Shown here: piece after piece, positions 28,001 to 39,972 of the stretch | How positions within the stretch are numbered: position 1 is the stretch's first letter | Layout of the letters: every line of letters begins with the position of its first letter | From: Mesorhizobium_K marinum | GTDB lineage: Bacteria; Pseudomonadota; Alphaproteobacteria; Rhizobiales; Rhizobiaceae | Assembly: GCF_040813715.1 (NCBI RefSeq) | Contig: NZ_JBFOCH010000022.1 | Length of the DNA stretch: 64,000 nt | Reading direction: 5' to 3' (one strand) | The notes under the pieces: generated by a model | Databases searched by the model: none | What the model was told of the DNA's origin: nothing | What the model saw: only the letters and a program-made list of their open reading frames with translations | Made by a program: the position numbers and the translations under genes

Positions 28001-28149
28001 CTTTCGACGCCGAGGAGAAGCACCGGATTTCCGCAGCGGCAGGCGGCAGGCTGGTCGCAGTGTCGATGTGGCGCATCGACCGGCCGACCAAAACGCCCTA
28101 GGCATCCTCCGAAAAGGACTGGTCCTCGTCAGAACCTTCTGGAGCGCCC

Positions 28150-29067
28150 ATGGAACGCCGACCCGAAATCGCCGCCGGACTGCCGGCAGACATCGAAGAG
28201 CGCAAGGAGCGCGCGCGCCTTTGGTTCGAGACGCTGCGCGACCGCATCTGCACCGGTTTCGAGAAGATCGAGGACGACGTGACGCTCCGACAGTCCGCCG
28301 GCGCGGCCGGCCGCTTCGAGCGCACCCCGTGGCTGCGCGACGAAGGCAAGGGCGGCGGCGGAACCATGTCGATCCTGCACGGCCGCGTCTTCGAGAAGGC
28401 CGGCGTCCACACCTCGACGGTGCATGGCGAGTTCTCGCCCGAGTTCCGCAAGCAGATCCCCGGCGCCGAGGAAGATCCGCGCTTCTGGGCGTCGGGCATC
28501 TCGCTGATCGTGCATCCCTGGAATCCCAACGTGCCGGCCGTGCACATGAACACGCGCATGGTGGTGACATCGCGCTGGTGGTTCGGCGGCGGCGCCGACC
28601 TGACGCCGGTCCTTGATCGCCGCCGCACGCAGGAGGATGCCGACAGCGTCGCCTTCCATGCGGCCATGCGCACAAGCTGCGAGCGCCACCCCTCCGTCGC
28701 CGACTATGCGCGGCTGAAGGCCTGGTGCGACGAGTACTTCTTCCTGCCGCACCGCAACGAACCGCGCGGCATTGGCGGAACTTTCTTCGACTGGCAGCAC
28801 TCGGCCGACGAAAAGGGCGGCTGGGACGCCGACTTCGCCTTCGTGCAGGACACCGGGCTGAGCTTCCTCGACATCTACGACGCCCTGGTGCGCCGCAATT
28901 TCGACCAGCCATGGACCGAAGCCGATCGCGAAGAACAACTGGTGCGGCGCGGCCGCTACGCGGAGTTCAACCTGCTCTATGACCGCGGCACCATCTTCGG
29001 GCTGAAGACCGGCGGCAATGTCCTGTCCATCCTCTCCAGCCTGCCCCCGACGGTGAAATGGCCCTGA
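28150..29067 (+). CDS. hemF: Oxygen-dependent coproporphyrinogen III oxidase
   Basis: HemF decarboxylates coproporphyrinogen III to protoporphyrinogen IX using O2 in haem synthesis. The 305-residue protein has the conserved stretches GGGTMSILHGRVFEKAGVH, LIVHPWNPNVPAVHMNTRM and WWFGGGADLTP, followed by FDWQHSADEKGGWDADFAF-type and GLKTGGNVLSILSSLPP at the end. The length and start agree with the family. It lies downstream of the divergent small gene and after soxR and trmL. Proximity to petABC fits haem demand but co-regulation is not shown. Confidence 0.96.
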   Translation: MERRPEIAAGLPADIEERKERARLWFETLRDRICTGFEKIEDDVTLRQSAGAAGRFERTPWLRDEGKGGGGTMSILHGRVFEKAGVHTSTVHGEFSPEFRKQIPGAEEDPRFWASGISLIVHPWNPNVPAVHMNTRMVVTSRWWFGGGADLTPVLDRRRTQEDADSVAFHAAMRTSCERHPSVADYARLKAWCDEYFFLPHRNEPRGIGGTFFDWQHSADEKGGWDADFAFVQDTGLSFLDIYDALVRRNFDQPWTEADREEQLVRRGRYAEFNLLYDRGTIFGLKTGGNVLSILSSLPPTVKWP

Positions 29068-29117
29068 TCTCGTCCAGGCCGCCGCAAGCACGCGGGGCCT
29101 GACGGAGGCCGCTTGCA

Positions 29118-29146
29118 TTGACGCGCCAGACGCCAGCGTCTAGGGG
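29118..29146 (+). promoter_or_regulatory. Predicted promoter of the DEAD-box helicase gene
   Basis: TTGACG (29118-29123), a 17-bp spacer and TAGGGG (29141-29146). It lies about 68 bp before the GTG start at 29214. The -35 is good, the -10 only moderate. Confidence 0.4.
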
Positions 29147-29213
29147 ATGCGCAGCATCGAGGCGCGGCATCCATGCATTGCGGCCGCCCGACCGACCCAA
29201 AGAAAGAACTCCC

Positions 29214-31194
<1,981 letters not shown>

Positions 31195-31471
31195 CCGCCT
31201 TGCGGCGCATAGCCGCAATCCGGCCCGCCAAATTCGTGCCGCAAAGCCGCGAATTCGATCGCGATTGTGTCGGCGGGCGCGTCCCGGACTTTCTTTTTCG
31301 TCTAATGGTCATCGGCTGCCGGACGAGTATCTCTAGGCCCGGGCCGGAACACGCCGGCGGACTTGCCCCCAAGACCGCGACGCGACGTGTCCGGACGGCC
31401 CGCACCGACGCGGGACACAAACCGGTTTCGAGCGATCGGACCGGCGTCCCGCCAATCCAGGAGAGCCTGCC

Positions 31472-31735
31472 ATGCGCAAGCTTCTTGTCCCGGCAGCCGC
31501 CGCTGCCCTTCTCGCCACCTCCGCCCTGTCCTTCGCCGCCACCCAGCAGCACGCGACGGGCACCATCAAGGCCTATGACGCCAAGGCACAGTCGCTGACT
31601 CTGACCGACGGCACGGTCTACATGCTGCCGAAGGTCTTCAAGGATCCCGGCCTGAAGGCCGGCGAAAAGGTGTCGATCAACTGGGAGATGAAGGGCACCA
31701 CGAGGACCGTCGACCAGGTCGTGATCGTCAAGTGA
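31472..31735 (+). CDS. DUF1344 small periplasmic protein
   Basis: This 87-residue protein has a clear signal peptide (MRKLLVPAAAAALLATSALSFA) and a mature beta-rich domain with ATGTIKAYDAKAQSLTLTDG and KAGEKVSINWEMKG, the DUF1344 pattern. Members are small, secreted and widespread in rhizobia; their function is not known. The start has AGGAGAG upstream. The 277 bp before it hold no recognisable gene, and two hairpins follow its stop, so it is probably monocistronic. Confidence 0.85.
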   Translation: MRKLLVPAAAAALLATSALSFAATQQHATGTIKAYDAKAQSLTLTDGTVYMLPKVFKDPGLKAGEKVSINWEMKGTTRTVDQVVIVK

Positions 31736-31742
31736 CACTCCG

Positions 31743-31829
31743 GGCATGATCGCGAAGGGCGGGAGCCGGTCTTGCAGCGATCATGCCGGGGTCTGCGGTG
31801 GAAGGCGCGGCCGCGAGCGGCCTTCCACC
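31743..31829. terminator. Two successive hairpins after the DUF1344 gene
   Basis: Hairpin 1 has 11-bp arms 31743-31753 and 31777-31787 with a 23-nt loop, starting 8 bp after the stop. Hairpin 2 has 10-bp arms 31797-31806 and 31820-31829. Neither is followed by a T run, so they could be terminators, mRNA stabilisers or both. Confidence 0.55.
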
Positions 31830-31900
31830 GTTGCCATCCCCATTTTGCCGCTTCCGTGCTATGATGGTGCGCCAGGCAACAGGAAGAGAAGGAGGAACCC

Positions 31901-32086
31901 GTGAAGGAATTTTTCTGTGGCTCGCTCGTCCCCGGCTGCGACTGGCATACGCGGCATGAGGACGAGGCCGAAATCATCCGCCGCGCCGCCGAGCACATGC
32001 GCCAGACGCATGGCGAGACGATCATTCGCGAAACCATGATCGAAGCGATCCGCTCGCGCATCGAGAAGGCCCGCAGCGCGGCCTAG
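31901..32086 (+). CDS. DUF1059 small protein
   Basis: This 61-residue protein has the DUF1059 pattern: CGSLVPGCDWHTRHEDEAEI with conserved Cys and His residues that could bind a metal, then a helix with AEHMRQTHGETI. No signal peptide is visible. Function is unknown. The start follows GAGAAGGAGG. Its stop overlaps the stop of the convergent cca gene. Confidence 0.88.
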   Translation: MKEFFCGSLVPGCDWHTRHEDEAEIIRRAAEHMRQTHGETIIRETMIEAIRSRIEKARSAA

Positions 32087-33348
32087 TCGTTTGAACCGAC
32101 CTTTGCGGCGCGCTCGAGCAGCGCGTCGCGCCCGGGCCTGAAGTCGGCCTCGATCCACTCTTCCTCGAGTTGTTTCAGGAGCCTGCCCATTCCGGGGCCT
32201 GCCGGAACGCCGAGCCCCTTGAGGTCCGCGCCCTTCAGCGGAAAATCCGGCGCCGCCCATTTTTCGGCGAACTTCAGCTGGCGCGCATAGCCGCCGGCCT
32301 CGATCAGCGCCACATCGCTCTCGGCGGCCCGCACCCGCGCCGATGCCAGCGAAAGCCTGAGCCTGTCCACGATTGACTGGCGTCCACGTCGATAGAGCGT
32401 CCGCGCCAGTTCGCGCTCGGTCGTCGCCGGAACTGCCGCCGGCGCCATGGCCCATTCCGTCAGACGTTCGGCGTCGGCGTTCGACAGTTTCAGCCGCTCG
32501 GCCAGCCCCCGCATCCTGTCGGGGTCGGGCGGAACCATCGCCGCCAGCCTCAGCATCGCATCCGGGCGCCAGCCGAGGTCGCGCTCCGCCGCCACCAGGC
32601 CGTGGATAGCGTCGATGCCCCACTTCTCGCTTTCCGGCAGCGCCTTGGTCAGCACGCCGGCCTGCCGCATCCACAGGAGCGCGCGCGACGGATCGGGAGC
32701 CGACAGCAGCTTCTTCAGTTCGCTCCACACGCGCTCGGCCGATAGCCGCTCCAGCCCGTCCTTGAGGCGCGCGCAGGCTTTCAGTCCCTCCGCGTCCGGC
32801 CGTCCGGAACCGTAGTAGGCAAAGAAGCGGAAGAAGCGGAGGATGCGCAGGTAGTCTTCGCGGATGCGCGCCTCCGCGTCGCCAATGAAGCGAAGCGTGC
32901 GGCTCTCGAGGTCGGCCAGTCCGCCGACCAGGTCGATCACCGACCCGTCCGCCTCGGCATAGAGCGCGTTGATCGTGAAGTCGCGGCGTTCGGCGTCCGC
33001 TTTCCAGTCGCGGCCGAACGCTACCTTGGCCCGCCGCCCATCCGTCTCGACGTCGGCCCTGAGCGTCGTGACCTCATGGCCCTTGCCGCCGGCGATCACC
33101 GTTATCGTTCCGTGCTCGGCTCCTGTCGGCACCGCCTTGAACCCTGCCTGTTCGGCGCGACGCATGGTCTCGTCGGGGTGCGTGGTGGTGGCGATGTCGA
33201 CGTCGGCGACGGCTTCGCCAAGCAGCGCGTTGCGCACCGCGCCGCCGGCGATCCTCGCCTCCTCGCCGCCGGCGCCGAGCACCTGCAGCAAACGCTGCAG
33301 CTCCGCGTCCTCCAGCCAGGCAGAGCCTGCAACCGAAGCGCCGCTCAC
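32083..33348 (-). CDS. cca: CCA tRNA nucleotidyltransferase / poly(A) polymerase-family protein
   Basis: This 421-residue class II nucleotidyltransferase adds or repairs the 3' CCA of tRNA. It has the catalytic GGAVRNALLGEAVADVDIAT with the D-x-D pair, RRDFTINALYAEADG, and IREDYLRILRFFRFFAYYG, followed by an all-helical C-terminus. The GTG at 33348 overlaps the NUDIX stop (GTGA), implying coupling. It is the last gene of the DUF1285-NUDIX-cca operon, a grouping that recurs in Hyphomicrobiales. Confidence 0.94.
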   Translation of the reverse strand: MSGASVAGSAWLEDAELQRLLQVLGAGGEEARIAGGAVRNALLGEAVADVDIATTTHPDETMRRAEQAGFKAVPTGAEHGTITVIAGGKGHEVTTLRADVETDGRRAKVAFGRDWKADAERRDFTINALYAEADGSVIDLVGGLADLESRTLRFIGDAEARIREDYLRILRFFRFFAYYGSGRPDAEGLKACARLKDGLERLSAERVWSELKKLLSAPDPSRALLWMRQAGVLTKALPESEKWGIDAIHGLVAAERDLGWRPDAMLRLAAMVPPDPDRMRGLAERLKLSNADAERLTEWAMAPAAVPATTERELARTLYRRGRQSIVDRLRLSLASARVRAAESDVALIEAGGYARQLKFAEKWAAPDFPLKGADLKGLGVPAGPGMGRLLKQLEEEWIEADFRPGRDALLERAAKVGSND

Positions 33349-33980
33349 AGGTAGAGCCTTTCGTAGAGGGTGCGGATAATGCCCGCCGTCACGCCCCAGA
33401 TACGCTGCTCGCCATAGGGCATGTCGTAAAACACCCACATCTGCTTGTTGAACTCGCGACTGCTCTGCTTGTGGTTGGCCGGATCCATCAGGAAGCGCAA
33501 CGGCACCTCGAAGGCGGCGTCCACCTCGTGCTGGTTGAGCGCCAGTCTGAAGCCTGGCCGCACGACGGACAGGACCGGCGCGATGCGATAGCCGCTGCCC
33601 GACACGTAGTCCGGCATCCGCCCGACCAGTTCGACGTGGCTCAGGTCGAGCCCGATCTCTTCCTGCGCCTCGCGCAGCGCCGCGTCCTCCGGCGACGCGT
33701 CGGTCGGATCGATGCGCCCGCCCGGAAAGGCGACCTGGCCGGAATGGCTCGACAGCGTCTCGGCCCTCTTGGTCAGGATCACGCTGGCCTCGTCGCCGCG
33801 GTCGACGACCGGGATCAGCACCGCCGCGTCGCGCAACGTCCTTGGCCCGGTGACCCGTGGATGGCCGGGATTGAAGCTGTGGTCGCCGTAGTCGAAACGC
33901 TCGTGCGGGCCGTGGTCGATCGCCGCGCGGCGCCGAAAATCCTCGGCCGAGAACGGCAAGACGCTGGCGCCGGCCGTCAT
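33345..33980 (-). CDS. NUDIX hydrolase, CoA pyrophosphatase type
   Basis: This 211-residue protein carries a complete NUDIX box, G-x5-E-x7-REAQEEIGL, within GGRIDPTDASPEDAALREAQ..., and the CoA-pyrophosphatase signature ILTKRAETLSSHSGQVAFPGG just before it. The family hydrolyses CoA or acyl-CoA to phosphopantetheine and 3',5'-ADP. Its ATG overlaps the DUF1285 stop and its stop overlaps the cca start, so the three genes are tightly coupled. Confidence 0.92.
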   Translation of the reverse strand: MTAGASVLPFSAEDFRRRAAIDHGPHERFDYGDHSFNPGHPRVTGPRTLRDAAVLIPVVDRGDEASVILTKRAETLSSHSGQVAFPGGRIDPTDASPEDAALREAQEEIGLDLSHVELVGRMPDYVSGSGYRIAPVLSVVRPGFRLALNQHEVDAAFEVPLRFLMDPANHKQSSREFNKQMWVFYDMPYGEQRIWGVTAGIIRTLYERLYL

Positions 33981-34618
33981 GTGCTGAGCCGCGTCAGCGT
34001 TGCGGCGGGCATCACCGGATAGACCGCCCCGTTGGAGCGCACCGCGAACATTGCCTGCCCGTCGACCTCGATTTCCTCGCCATGGTTGACGAGCTCGTAC
34101 ATCACCGGCCGCGCCACCAGCGCCTCCAGGCGGCCGCGCACCAGCACATAGGGCTTCAGGCCGCCGGTGCCGGCCTCGTCCTCGAAACGCAGCGGATGCG
34201 CCGGCCCGACCTCGACGACGTCGCCGACATTCGTGCGGAAGGTGATGACCTGGCCTTCGCCGCTGCCCGACACGTCGGCCTCGACGGCGACGAACGGCGC
34301 GTCGACCACCCTGATCCCGACCTTCTCGACGGGCGTCACCAGATAGGTCTTTCCGTCCGCGTCCTTGCGCAGCACCGTCGAGAACAGCCGCACCAGCGGC
34401 ATGCGCCCGATCGGCGTGCCGAGATAGAACCAGGTTCCGTCGGCCCCGATCTCCATGTCGAGGTCGCCGCAGAAGTCGGGATTCCACTTTTCGACCGGCG
34501 GCAGCCCCTTTTCGGCATGCGCCGCGCGCGAAATCAGGGCGGACAGCCCGGCCGCGTCCGCCGCAGCCGCCAGGGGCGCGGAATCGCTGCCTTCTGTGGG
34601 TTCCTCGTGATCGGCCAT
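33977..34618 (-). CDS. DUF1285 protein
   Basis: This protein of about 213 residues has the DUF1285 features PPVEKWNPDFCGDLDMEI, GTWFYLGTPIGRMPLVRLF and YLVTPVEKVGIRVVDAPFVA. The family is uncharacterised and common next to CoA-pyrophosphatase NUDIX and cca genes. The ATG at 34618 gives the family start; an upstream in-frame ATG at 34735 would overlap the divergent promoter region. Downstream it overlaps the NUDIX gene by 4 bp. Confidence 0.88.
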   Translation of the reverse strand: MADHEEPTEGSDSAPLAAAADAAGLSALISRAAHAEKGLPPVEKWNPDFCGDLDMEIGADGTWFYLGTPIGRMPLVRLFSTVLRKDADGKTYLVTPVEKVGIRVVDAPFVAVEADVSGSGEGQVITFRTNVGDVVEVGPAHPLRFEDEAGTGGLKPYVLVRGRLEALVARPVMYELVNHGEEIEVDGQAMFAVRSNGAVYPVMPAATLTRLST

Positions 34619-34645
34619 GGTCACGAAATAGTCACTGTTCTTCTG

Positions 34646-34674
34646 CTTGTCAGCCGGGTCAGGTGATTTAAGTT
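34646..34674 (+). promoter_or_regulatory. Possible promoter of the MoxR operon
   Basis: CTTGTC (34646-34651), a 17-bp spacer and TAAGTT (34669-34674), about 90 bp before the moxR ATG. It lies in the 145-bp divergent region shared with the DUF1285 operon. Confidence 0.35.
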
Positions 34675-34763
34675 CGGTCAAGATGCGCCGCAGGGCGCGA
34701 GTCGCGGTGTCCTGCGGCGTCGGCATGCCGGACATGACCCCGGTCCGGCCCTAGGAGTTCCGC

Positions 34764-35771
34764 ATGAGCGTCATAATCAAGCAGACCACGTTGAGCGAGC
34801 AGGACATGATCGCCGAGGCCGAGCGGGCGCTGGCGGACATCTCCCGCGTCCGGCAGGGGGTCGGAAAGGTCATTTTCGGCCAGGAAAGCGTGGTCGAGCG
34901 CGCGCTGGTCGCCCTGCTTGCCGGCGGCCATGCGCTGCTGGTCGGCGTACCCGGCCTCGCCAAGACCAAGCTGGTCGAGACGCTCGGCGTCGTGCTCGGC
35001 CTCGACGCCCGCCGCATCCAGTTCACGCCGGACCTGATGCCGTCGGACATCCTGGGGTCCGAGGTGATGGAACAGGACGAGCACGGCAGGCGGTCATTCC
35101 GCTTCATTCCCGGCCCGATCTTCGCCCAGTTGCTGATGGCCGACGAGATCAACCGCGCCAGCCCGCGTACGCAGTCTGCGCTGCTCCAGTCGATGCAGGA
35201 GTACCACGTCACGGTGGCGGGCGCCCGCCACGACCTGCCGTCGCCGTTTCACGTGCTGGCGACGCAGAACCCGCTCGAGCAGGAAGGCACCTATCCGCTT
35301 CCGGAGGCGCAGCTCGACCGCTTCCTGATGCAGATCGACATCCTCTATCCGGAGATCGAGGCCGAGCGGCGCATCCTCGTCGAGACGACCGGCGTCGAGG
35401 ACGTGCGCGCCGAAAACGTGCTGGATCCCGCCCGCCTCAAGGACATCCAGACGCTCATCCGCCGCATGCCGGTTCCCGAGAGCGTCGTCGAGGCGATCCT
35501 GAAGCTGGTGCGCTCGGCCCGCCCCGGTCAGGGCAATGCCGAGACCGACCGGATCGTCGCCTGGGGACCGGGACCGCGCGCATCGCAGGCGCTGACGCTC
35601 TGCGCCCGCGCCCGCGCCCTCTATGACGGCCGCCTCGCGCCGTCCGTCGACGACATCCATGCGCTCGCCGAACCCGTGCTCCAGCATCGGATGGCGCTCA
35701 CCTTCGCCGCCCGCGCCGAGGGCGTCACCGTGCGCGACGTGATCGCCGGGCTGGTGAAAGCCCAGGGCTGA
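34764..35771 (+). CDS. MoxR family AAA+ ATPase
   Basis: This 335-residue AAA+ protein has Walker A VGVPGLAKTKLVETL, Walker B LLMADEINRASPRTQ, and sensor-like ATQNPLEQEGTYPLPEAQLD. MoxR ATPases act as chaperone-like remodelers for assembly of partner proteins, often von Willebrand A-type or envelope factors encoded next to them. It is the first gene of a four-gene operon with DUF58, BatA-DUF4159 and a large membrane protein. Such operons are linked in other bacteria to envelope integrity and stress, but the client here is unknown. Confidence 0.93.
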   Translation: MSVIIKQTTLSEQDMIAEAERALADISRVRQGVGKVIFGQESVVERALVALLAGGHALLVGVPGLAKTKLVETLGVVLGLDARRIQFTPDLMPSDILGSEVMEQDEHGRRSFRFIPGPIFAQLLMADEINRASPRTQSALLQSMQEYHVTVAGARHDLPSPFHVLATQNPLEQEGTYPLPEAQLDRFLMQIDILYPEIEAERRILVETTGVEDVRAENVLDPARLKDIQTLIRRMPVPESVVEAILKLVRSARPGQGNAETDRIVAWGPGPRASQALTLCARARALYDGRLAPSVDDIHALAEPVLQHRMALTFAARAEGVTVRDVIAGLVKAQG

Positions 35772-35801
35772 CCGTGGCGAGCGCCGCAGCGAGGGAGCGT
35801 G

Positions 35802-36719
35802 ATGGCGAGCATCGGTGAAATCGTCGCGCCCGTCGCGGCGCGAGACGCGCTGGCCAGGGGGCGGCTGCGCGCCTCGCTCGTCCCGGATCTGCTGGTCGAG
35901 GCGCGCCGCATCGTGAACACGGTCATCGGCGGCTGGCATGGCCGGCGCAAGCGCGGCATCGGCGAGAATTTCTGGCAGTTCCGGCCCTATGTCGAGGGCG
36001 ACGCCATGTCGCGCATCGACTGGCGCCGCTCGGCCCGCGACGACCACACCTATGTGCGCGATCGCGAATGGGAGGCGGCCCACACCGTCTGGCTCTGGGC
36101 CGACCCCTCGCCGTCGATGCTCTACAAGTCGGCCGGCGCCATGGTTTCCAAGGAATCCCGCGCGCTCGTCCTGGTCCTCGCTCTGGCCGAACTGTTGTCG
36201 CGCAGCGGCGAGCGCATCGCCTGGCCGGGGCTGACCGACCCCTTTACCGCGCGCAACGGGGCCGAACGGCTGGCTGCGCGCCTCGCCCATGCCGCCGACC
36301 TGCCGGGCCGCCCCGACCTGTCGAACATCAGGCGCTTTTCCGATATCGTGCTCGCCGGAGACTTCCTCGATCCCGCGGATGACGTGATGGCCTGGCTCGA
36401 CGTTCTCGCGCGCCACGGTGTGCGGGCCCACCTCATCGAGGTGGCGGACCCCGCCGAGGAGGCCTTCCCCTATGCCGGCCGCACCGAGTTCACCGACCCG
36501 GAGACCGGCGAGAAGCTGACCGCCGGCCGGGCCGAGACGCTGCGCGACGACTATAGCCACGCCTACGCCGCCCGCCGCGAGGAACTGGCGCGCCGCTGCA
36601 AGCGGCTCGGCTGGAGCTACACAGTCAACCACACCGACCGGCTCGCTTCCGAGGCGCTGGTGGGGGTGCACATGGCGATGACGGCCGACGGCGGCTACGC
36701 CGCAGGCATGCGCCGATGA
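35802..36719 (+). CDS. DUF58 domain protein
   Basis: This 305-residue protein has the DUF58 hallmark RPYVEGDAMSRIDWRRSARDD (about residues 62-82), then a von Willebrand A-like region with DPSPSMLYKSAGAMVSKESR. The MIDAS-like DxSxS-type motif is visible as D-P-S-P-S. DUF58 proteins are consistently encoded beside MoxR and probably are its client. GTG 35799 and ATG 35802 are both possible; the ATG has a GAGGGAG upstream. The stop overlaps the next start. Confidence 0.92.
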   Translation: MASIGEIVAPVAARDALARGRLRASLVPDLLVEARRIVNTVIGGWHGRRKRGIGENFWQFRPYVEGDAMSRIDWRRSARDDHTYVRDREWEAAHTVWLWADPSPSMLYKSAGAMVSKESRALVLVLALAELLSRSGERIAWPGLTDPFTARNGAERLAARLAHAADLPGRPDLSNIRRFSDIVLAGDFLDPADDVMAWLDVLARHGVRAHLIEVADPAEEAFPYAGRTEFTDPETGEKLTAGRAETLRDDYSHAYAARREELARRCKRLGWSYTVNHTDRLASEALVGVHMAMTADGGYAAGMRR

Positions 36720-39700
36720 GCTGGCTGCCGCTCAGCTTCGGGTTTCCGGCGATCCTCTGGGGCCTGCTCGCGCTGCCGGTCATCTGGTGGCTGCTGCGGC
36801 TCACCCCGCCGAAACCGCGCATGGAAGTGTTCCCGCCGCTGAAGATCTTGGCGCGCGTCCTGCGCAAGGAGGAAACGCCGCACCAGAGCCCATGGTGGCT
36901 GACGCTGCTTCGCCTTCTGATGGCGGCGCTGGTGGTCCTGGCGCTCGCCGAACCTATCTGGAATCCGCGCGAGCGCCTGCCGACCGGCGGCTCGGCGCTG
37001 GCGCTGGTCATCGACAACGGGTGGGCCTCGGCTGCCGGCTGGGACCGCAGGGTTGCGACCGCCGAACGCCTGATCGCCGATGCCAGCGCCACCGGCTCGC
37101 CGGTCGTGCTTGCCTTCACCGCAGAACAGCCCAACGCCGAGATCGGCCCCTTCGACGCGGCGTCGGCGCTCGACAAGCTCAACGTCGCCGAACCGCGCCC
37201 GGTGCCGGTCGACCGCCCTGCCGTGTATGCCCGCGTCGCATCGGCACTCGAGCAGTTGCCAGGCGCCTCCGTCGCCGTCCTCGCCGACGGGCTGGCCGCC
37301 CCCGGCGACGAGGCCGCCTTCTCCGCCCTGCTGGGGCGCGGTGCCGCCAACCTGTTCTGGGCGGTTCCCGACCGGCTCGACATGGTCGGTCTGACCGCCG
37401 CCGACAACGACGTGGCGGGCTTCAGCCTGACTGCCATCCGCCCGCCCGGCGACGGCGCGCCGCGCCAGGTGACAGCCGGCGCCTTCGACGATCGCGGCCG
37501 GCGCATCGCCGACGCCGTCATCAGCTTTGGCCCCGGCCAGACCACCGGCAGCGGGCAGATGAACGTTCCCTTCGAGCTGCGCAACGATTTCGCCTCGGTC
37601 GTCATAGACGGCGAGGCGCAGGCTGCCGCGGTTCGCCTGCTCGACGAGGGCTCGAAGCGACGTCGGGTCGGCCTCCTGTCGCAGGCCGAGGCCGACCAGG
37701 CCCAGCCGCTGCTCTCGCCCCTCTACTACATCACCCGCGCGTTGCAGCCCTTCGCCGATCTCGTCGAGCCTTCCAGCCGCGACCTCGCCGAGGCCATCCC
37801 CGAGATCATCGACCGCAATCCGGCGATGATCGTCATGGCCGATGTCGGCACCATCCCCGACGCCGCGCGCACGCAACTGCTGGAATGGGTGCGCGACGGC
37901 GGCACCCTGGTGCGCTTCGCGGGATCGCGGCTGGCCGCCGCCGGCAACGACGAGGATCTTCTGCCGGTGCGCCTGCGCCTCGGCGAACGTTCGATGGGCG
38001 GCGCGCTGTCATGGACGACGCCGCAACCCGTATCGGACTTCCCGCCCGGCGGCCCCTTCGCCGACCTCGCACCGCCGGCCGAGGTCAGCGTCACGCGCCA
38101 GGTGCTCGCCGAGCCGACATCCGACATCGTCGAGCGTACCTGGGCCAGCCTTGCCGACGGCACGCCTCTTGTCACCGGCGCGCGCCGCGAGCGCGGCACC
38201 GTCGTGCTGTTCCATGTCACGCCGGAGGCGACGTGGTCGAACCTGCCGATTTCCGGCAGCTTCGTCGAGATGCTCCGCCGCATCGTCCAGCTCTCGCGCA
38301 ACCAGGGCGCGGCGACGGCCGGCGCCGAGGGCGCGACCGTCTCGCTTGCGCCCTACCGCATGATCGCGGCGGACGGGACTTTGGTGCCGCCGACGCCGGA
38401 TGCGCGCCCGCTACCCGCCGGCGCCGGCGCGCGCGCTGTCACCCTCGAGAACCCGCCCGGCCTCTACGGCGCCGAGGAAGGCGTCGTCGCCCACAATCTC
38501 CTCGAGGCCGACGCCGCCTTCGCGCCGCTGCAGCGGCCGGCGGTGACTGTGCCGGTCACCGAACTGCGATATGCTTTCGACGAATCGCGTGACCTGAAGG
38601 GGCCGCTCGTGGCTGCCGCACTCGCGCTCATGCTGCTCGACACGCTTGCCGTCTTCTGGATGGGCGGGCTGCTGTCGCGCCGCCCGCGCGCGCTGAAGCG
38701 CACGGCCGGGGCAGCCGCGTCGGCGCTCTTGGTCGCCGCAGCCCTCCTCCTCTCGCCCGACAGCGCCACCGCGCAGGACGCAAAGCCCGGAGACGAAGAC
38801 GCCATCGCAGCGATCTCCACTACGCGCATCGCCTATGTGATCACCGGCGACGCCGCCATCGATTCGATCAGCCGCGCCGGCCTCACCGGCCTGTCGCGCT
38901 TTCTGGTCGAGAAGACCGCGCTCGAACCCGGCGAGCCGGCCGGCGTCGATATCGCAAGCGACGAACTGTCGTTCTATCCCATCATCTACTGGCCGGTCGA
39001 CGCCAATGCCGAAATGCCCANCGGCGACGCCGCCGTCGATTCGATCAGCCGCGCCGGCCTCACCGGCCTGTCGCGCTTTCTGGTCGAGAAGACCGCGCTC
39101 GAACCCGGCGAGCCGGCCGGCGTCGATATCGCAAGCGACGAACTGTCGTTCTATCCCATCATCTACTGGCCGGTCGACGCCAATGCCGAAATGCCCAGCG
39201 AGGAGGCCATCGCCCGCGTCGACGCCTACATGCAGGCGGGCGGAACGGTCCTGTTCGACACCCGCGACCAGTATTCGACCGGCATCGACGCCGGCTCCGC
39301 CAGCCCGGCGACCCAGCGGCTGCGTGACATCCTGGCCAGCCTCAACGTGCCACCGCTCGAGCCGGTGCCTGCCGACCACGTGCTGACAAAATCCTTCTTC
39401 ATCCTTCCGGAGTTTCCGGGCCGCTTCAACGGCAGCCCGCTCTGGGTCGAGGCCTCGCTCTATGCGGAGAACATCGAGAACCGGCCGGTGCGCACCGGCG
39501 ACGGCGTCAGCCCGATCATGATCACCGCCAACGATTTCGCCGGCGCGTGGGCGANAGCCCGGCGACCCAACGGCTGCGCGACATCCTGGCCAGCCTCAAC
39601 GTACCGCCGCTCGAGCCGGTGCCTGCCGACCACGTGCTGACAAAATCCTTCTTCATCCTTCCGGAGTTTCCGGGCCGCTTCAACGGCAGCCCGCTCTGGG

Positions 39701-39972
39701 TCGAGGCCTCGCTCTATGCGGAGAACATCGAGAACCGGCCGGTGCGCACCGGCGACGGCGTCAGCCCGATCATGATCACCGCCAACGATTTCGCCGGCGC
39801 GTGGGCGATCGACGCGTCGGGCAACCCGATGCTGCCGACCGTGCCCTCCGATCCGATGCAGCGCATCTACGCCTTGCGCTCCGGCGTCAACATCATGATG
39901 TACATGCTGACCGGCAACTACAAATCCGACCAGGTGCACGTGCCGATCCTGCTCGAGAGGCTCGGACAGTAG
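36716..39972 (+). CDS. BatA N-terminal and DUF4159 domain membrane protein (two assembly joins)
   Basis: The N-terminus has the BatA/aerotolerance-regulator two-helix anchor (FPAILWGLLALPVIWWLLRL and a second helix near residue 62). A long periplasmic or cytosolic middle region contains VWA-like segments, and a central helix pair occurs near residues 622-655. The C-terminal DUF4159 domain includes SFYPIIYWPVDANAEM and GGTVLFDTRDQ. Joins at 39021 and 39555 are flanked by duplicated ends; collapsing both yields one 941-residue frame. One duplicate changes Ile to Val. It overlaps DUF58 (ATGA), and the next gene follows immediately after its TAG. Confidence 0.9.
39021..39021. other. Assembly join (n) in the DUF4159 gene, duplicated flanks
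   Basis: Bases 38845-39020 recur as 39022-39197 with a change that alters Ile to Val (gccatcgat versus gccgtcgat). Confidence 0.9.
39555..39555. other. Assembly join (n) in the DUF4159 gene, duplicated flanks
   Basis: Bases 39302-39554 recur as 39556-39808 with several silent-looking substitutions (for example cagcggctgcgtgac versus caacggctgcgcgac). Confidence 0.9.
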